Below, one piece after another: positions 32,088-35,130 of a stretch of 35,130 nt of DNA. The notes under the pieces are model-generated. The model did no database searches. It was given only the letters and a program-made list of their open reading frames with translations, and was not told the origin of the DNA. This stretch comes from UBA1444 sp964601085. GTDB taxonomy: Bacteria > Bacillota > Negativicutes > UBA1444. How positions within the stretch are numbered: the stretch's first letter is position 1; every line of letters starts with the position of its first letter. The stretch covers positions 1-35,130 of the forward strand of contig CAZRLN010000027.1 in the NCBI GenBank assembly GCA_964601085.1. The letters are read 5' to 3'. A program made the position numbers and the translations under genes.

Positions 32088-34503
32088 AGGGCTGGAACCT
32101 TTTCAGGCGCAGGGCGTTCAGCACGACCGAGACTGAGCTGAAGGCCATGGCGGCTCCGGCGACCACTGGCGTGAGATAACCGGCGGCGGCCAGAGGGATG
32201 CCCAGGGAATTGTAGAACAGCGCCCAGAAGAGATTTTGCCGGATGTTGCGCATGGTCGCCCGGCTGAGCCGGATGGCGGCGACGATGCCGCCGAGGTCGC
32301 CGCGCATGAGGGTGATGTCGGCGGCCTCGATGGCGACGTCCGTACCGGTGCCGATGGCGAAGCCGACATCGGCGGTGGCGAGGGCCGGAGCGTCATTGAT
32401 GCCGTCGCCCACCATGGCGACAACCTTGCCTTCCTTCTTCAAGGCTGCGACTTTTTCCGCCTTGTGTTCCGGCAATACTTCCGCCATCACGTTGGCGATG
32501 CCGATGCCGGCGGCGATCGTCCGGGCGGCGCGTTCATTGTCGCCGGTGATCATCCATACCTCGATGCCGAGCCGCTGCAATTCGGCGACCGCCGCCGCCG
32601 AATCTTCCTTGACCGTGTCGGCGACCGCGATGAGACCGTTGATTATTCCGCCGGTGGCGATGAGCATAACGGTTTTTCCCTGCTGCTCGAGACGTTCGAT
32701 TTCCGGAATCGTAGCGGCGAAGTCAATGTTGTTTTCCTGCAGGAGGCGGCGGGCGCCGACCAGGATTTGCTGATCGCCAACGGTGGCGCGTACGCCCTGG
32801 CCGGGAATGGCGACGAAGGAGGAGGGTGCAGCGAGCGGCAGGCTTTGCGCCTGTGCATGCTTGACAATCGCCTGCGCCAGGGGATGTTCGGAACTCTGCT
32901 CGACTTGCGCCGCCCGTTGCAGCAGCTCCATTTCAGATAACCCGTTTAAAGGCAGGATGTCGGTGACCGACGGCTGCCCTTTGGTGATCGTGCCGGTTTT
33001 GTCGAGCACGATGGTCGTCAGCCGGTGGGCGTTTTCCAGATGCTCGGCGCCCCGGATCAGAATGCCGTTCTCCGCGCCTTTGCCCGTTCCCACCATGATG
33101 GAAGTGGGGGTAGCCAATCCCAGGGCGCAGGGGCAGGCGATGACCAGCACCGCGGTGAAGTTGACCAGGGCCCGGGTAAAGTTCCCCGGATCAAAGAGAA
33201 AATACCAACCGAGAAAGGTCAGCACCGCCAACGCGACCACGGTCGGCACGAAATAGCCGGACACGATGTCGGCGAATCGCTGGATCGGCGCTTTGGAACC
33301 TTGGGCCGCTTCCACGATCCGGATGATCTGGGCCAAAGCCGTGTCTTTGCCGACTTTGGTCGCCTGGAATTTGAACGAGCCAAACTTGTTGATCGTCGCG
33401 CCGGCCACACTGTCGCCGACTTTTTTGTCGACCGGCAGACTTTCGCCGGTCAGCATCGATTCGTCCAATGTGGAATCGCCCTCGACAATGACGCCGTCCA
33501 CTGGTACTTTTTCGCCGGGGCGGACGACGATGACGTCGCCGACCTGAACCGCCTCGATGGGGATATCCGTTTCGGCGCCGTCCCGGACCACCCGGGCTGT
33601 TTTCGGCTGGAGGCCCATCAGGGCTTTGATGGCTTCGGAGGTGCGGCCTTTGGCGACCGCCTCCAGCATTTTCCCCAGAATGATCAGGGTGATCAGGATG
33701 GCCGAAGTTTCAAAATACAAATGGGGATCGCCGGTGAGAAGGTTGGCGATGCTGAAAAAGTAGGCGGCGGAAGTGCCCAGAGCGACCAGTACGTCCATGT
33801 TGGCGCTGCCGTTGCGCAGGGCGGCCCAGGCGCCGCGATAGAACGGCCAGCCGGCGATGAACTGCACCGGGGTGGCCAGGGCGAGCTGCACATAGGGGTG
33901 CATCAGGATGTGCGCCAGGTCGGGCAGGATGGCGGCCATATGCAGGATCATGCCGAGCAGCAGCGGGAACGACAATGTGGCCGACAGGAGGAAGCGTCGA
34001 CGCTGGCCGCGCACTTCAGCTTCCCGCAGCTGTTTTTCCCGGTCGACATCGCCGGCATTGGCCGGATCGTGAGCTTCATAACCCAGTTTTTTCACTTTGG
34101 CCTGGATATGTTGGAAGCTCAGTTCGTTTCCGCTGAACTCGACAGTCGCCCGCTCCGTGGCCAGGTTCACGGTGGCGCTGAATACTCCCGGCAGGGCGTT
34201 CAGGGCTTTTTCGATCCGGGCGGAGCAAGCCGCGCAGCTCATGCCGGTGATTTTGAATTCGACCTTATCGGGAGCCACCTGATAGCCGAGATCGGTCACT
34301 TTGGCCGCGAAATCTTTCAGGCTGGTCTGGGTCGGGTCATAGATGACACTGGCCGTTTCGGCGGCAAAGTTGACTACCACTTTCGTTACGCCAGGCAGTT
34401 TGCCAAGGCCTTTTTCGATGCGGGCCGCGCAGGCGGCGCAGGTCATGCCGATGATTTTCAGTGTGCTGGAGCAGAGGGGAGTGTTCGAAGCATTGGGTTC
34501 CAT
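32077..34503 (-). CDS. copA: Cu(I)-exporting P1B-type ATPase CopA
   Basis: The protein has 808 residues from the ATG at 34503. AAAGGAAG at 34513-34519 is well spaced for it and too close to the alternative GTG at 34512. Two N-terminal heavy-metal domains carry GMTCAAC (Cys22, Cys25) and GMSCAAC (Cys90, Cys93). Further motifs are the actuator TGESLP, the transport motif CPC (457-459, ACPCALGLATPTS), the phosphorylated Asp501 in DKTGTITKG, and GDGINDAPAL. The last helices carry the Cu(I) signature residues (FYNSLGIPLAAAG and MAFSSVSVVLN). It exports cuprous ions. It follows csoR and is coupled to cadA. Confidence 0.96.
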   Translation of the reverse strand: MEPNASNTPLCSSTLKIIGMTCAACAARIEKGLGKLPGVTKVVVNFAAETASVIYDPTQTSLKDFAAKVTDLGYQVAPDKVEFKITGMSCAACSARIEKALNALPGVFSATVNLATERATVEFSGNELSFQHIQAKVKKLGYEAHDPANAGDVDREKQLREAEVRGQRRRFLLSATLSFPLLLGMILHMAAILPDLAHILMHPYVQLALATPVQFIAGWPFYRGAWAALRNGSANMDVLVALGTSAAYFFSIANLLTGDPHLYFETSAILITLIILGKMLEAVAKGRTSEAIKALMGLQPKTARVVRDGAETDIPIEAVQVGDVIVVRPGEKVPVDGVIVEGDSTLDESMLTGESLPVDKKVGDSVAGATINKFGSFKFQATKVGKDTALAQIIRIVEAAQGSKAPIQRFADIVSGYFVPTVVALAVLTFLGWYFLFDPGNFTRALVNFTAVLVIACPCALGLATPTSIMVGTGKGAENGILIRGAEHLENAHRLTTIVLDKTGTITKGQPSVTDILPLNGLSEMELLQRAAQVEQSSEHPLAQAIVKHAQAQSLPLAAPSSFVAIPGQGVRATVGDQQILVGARRLLQENNIDFAATIPEIERLEQQGKTVMLIATGGIINGLIAVADTVKEDSAAAVAELQRLGIEVWMITGDNERAARTIAAGIGIANVMAEVLPEHKAEKVAALKKEGKVVAMVGDGINDAPALATADVGFAIGTGTDVAIEAADITLMRGDLGGIVAAIRLSRATMRNIRQNLFWALFYNSLGIPLAAAGYLTPVVAGAAMAFSSVSVVLNALRLKRFQPYAK

Positions 34504-34521
34504 CAAGTTCACTTCCTTTGA

Positions 34522-34541
34522 TTCATACTGGATAGTATGAA
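34522..34541 (-). repeat. Perfect 8-bp inverted repeat between csoR and copA
   Basis: TTCATACT (34522-34529) and AGTATGAA (34534-34541) are exact reverse complements separated by GGAT. It lies just upstream of the copA ribosome-binding site. It overlaps a weak minus-strand promoter-like pair (TTACGA, 16 bases, CATACT), so it may be an operator or an mRNA hairpin. It does not resemble the CsoR operator. Confidence 0.6.
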
Positions 34542-34572
34542 GGCGATTTCTGATTTCGTAATTTTCTCGGCT

Positions 34573-34842
34573 CTATTTCGTAAACTGTTTCAGCACGTTC
34601 ATGAGTTCGTCGAGGCTCTCATCGGCGCGGTCTTCACGGATCGCCGAAACCACACAGCTCTTGGCATGGCTTTCGATGATCAGCAGAGCGACCTTGTTGA
34701 TGGCGGCGCGGGCGGCCAACAACTGCTGCACGACGTCAACGCAGTAGCGGCCGTCATCCAGCATCTTGTCGATCCCGTTGATCTGTCCGGAGATTTTTTT
34801 CAACCGTTGTTTCATGTCGGCCTTTTCTTTGTCGGTCAGCAT
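34573..34842 (-). CDS. csoR: CsoR-family copper-sensing transcriptional repressor
   Basis: The protein has 89 residues and is an all-helical CsoR/RcnR-type DNA-binding protein. The Cu(I) ligand set is Cys34, His59 and Cys63 (RYCVDVV and IESHAKSC), the classic Cys-His-Cys of copper sensors rather than the nickel or sulfur-sensing variants. Apo-CsoR binds the operator; Cu(I) binding releases it. GAGGG lies before the ATG. It is first in the csoR-copA-cadA operon, which it should autoregulate through the operator just upstream. Confidence 0.95.
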   Translation of the reverse strand: MLTDKEKADMKQRLKKISGQINGIDKMLDDGRYCVDVVQQLLAARAAINKVALLIIESHAKSCVVSAIREDRADESLDELMNVLKQFTK

Positions 34843-34871
34843 GGAGAACCCTCTTTCAAAAATTAATTACC

Positions 34872-34888
34872 ATACCCCAGTAGGGTAT
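34872..34888 (-). promoter_or_regulatory. CsoR-type operator overlapping the csoR transcription start
   Basis: ATACCCC and GGGTAT form an interrupted palindrome around AGTA (34872-34888), matching the G/C-tract pseudo-palindromes bound by CsoR at copper operons. It lies immediately downstream of the -10 box, where binding would block initiation. Confidence 0.8.
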
Positions 34889-34894
34889 ATTTTA

Positions 34895-34923
34895 AGTATA
34901 GAACCTGTTTTAAATGAAGTCAA
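34895..34923 (-). promoter_or_regulatory. Sigma-A promoter of the csoR-copA-cadA operon
   Basis: On the minus strand, TTGACT (34923-34918), exactly 17 bases and TATACT (34900-34895). It is close to consensus and is followed at once by the CsoR operator. Confidence 0.85.
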
Positions 34924-35003
34924 GGGGTAACAACAATGGATTCGGTGACTTTGGGATCAATTAAAATAGTGGACTCACGGGCGTCAAGAAAGTGCGGAAA
35001 AAC

Positions 35004-35030
35004 AAAAAAGCTCCCGGTTTGTCCGAGAGC
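35004..35030 (-). terminator. Minus-strand terminator of a gene entering from the right
   Basis: On the minus strand, GCTCTCGG (35030-35023) pairs with CCGGGAGC (35017-35010) around ACAAA, with one mismatch, and is followed by six T residues (35009-35004). It insulates the csoR promoter from upstream minus-strand transcription. Confidence 0.75.
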
Positions 35031-35081
35031 CTGTGACAAAGTCTTGACATTGCTTTGTGTGAGCAAGGAGGATTATTTTGT

Positions 35082-35130
35082 TTACTCCCGCTTCATGCAG
35101 GTGCTGCTGGCTGGGCAGGCGGTCCCGAGG
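35082..35130 (-). CDS. Possible C-terminal fragment of a gene running in from the right edge
   Basis: On the minus strand, 15 codons with almost all G/C third positions end with TAA (35082-35084), about 50 bases before the minus-strand terminator. The tail reads ACPASSTCMKRE and is too short to identify. A plus-strand frame also crosses this stretch, so the call rests mainly on the terminator orientation. Confidence 0.3.
   Translation of the reverse strand, partial: LGTACPASSTCMKRE

Noticed and set aside
33025..34521. 498-codon plus-strand frame opposite copA
   Set aside because: It is antisense to unmistakable CopA motifs; the Asp/Gly/His-rich sequence has no family resemblance.
34936..35130. 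Plus-strand frame open to the right edge, preceded by AAGGGG
   Set aside because: It would read through a hairpin whose T tract is oriented for the minus strand, and its first half has poor codon usage. It remains possible that a divergent gene starts here; sequence beyond the edge would decide.

Overview
The window looks like chromosomal DNA of an anaerobic, GC-rich member of the Firmicutes. A Negativicutes (Sporomusaceae-like, two-membrane) host is my best guess. The gene order maf-radC-mreBCD-mrdA-minD-rodA, two linked radical-SAM-type genes, rng, rplU-prp-rpmA, obgE, proBA, nadD-yqeK-LCP-rsfS is a Firmicutes backbone. The L27 precursor with a cleavable N-terminus and its protease Prp support this. 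A RACo-type corrinoid activator and a probable selenoprotein point to an anaerobe. The taxonomic call is inference.

Layout. Positions 1-10527 hold the end of an unknown gene, a terminator, and a tightly packed operon for cell-wall elongation (mreBCD, mrdA, rodA), with a MinD-like ATPase between mrdA and rodA. Two radical-SAM-associated genes follow. Positions 10546-18571 carry a very long RNase E/G, the L21/Prp/L27 ribosomal cluster with its own strong promoter, obgE, and proline synthesis genes proB and proA with a VOC-fold gene between them. Positions 18600-21720 are a MacAB-like exporter behind a promoter with four 11-nt direct repeats of Pho-box type. Positions 21730-24396 are nadD, yqeK, an LCP-family cell-wall ligase and rsfS.

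The accessory part runs from about 24400 to 29946. It holds a structured, apparently non-coding stretch and a promoter-plus-attenuator leader. Next is a small rhodanese whose frame is interrupted by a single UGA exactly at the catalytic cysteine, followed by a SECIS-like hairpin: a candidate selenocysteine-containing sulfurtransferase, and the most interesting object here. It is followed by a decayed histidine-kinase fragment, a RACo-like ferredoxin/ASKHA protein, a TauE/SafE permease, a rubrerythrin-like diiron protein and a PQQ/sorbosone-dehydrogenase-type lipoprotein.

The right end, on the minus strand, is a metal-efflux operon: csoR with a CsoR-type operator over its promoter, the Cu(I) exporter copA, and a Zn/Cd/Pb-type P1B ATPase whose start overlaps the end of copA. 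A minus-strand terminator at 35004-35030 suggests another gene enters from the right edge.
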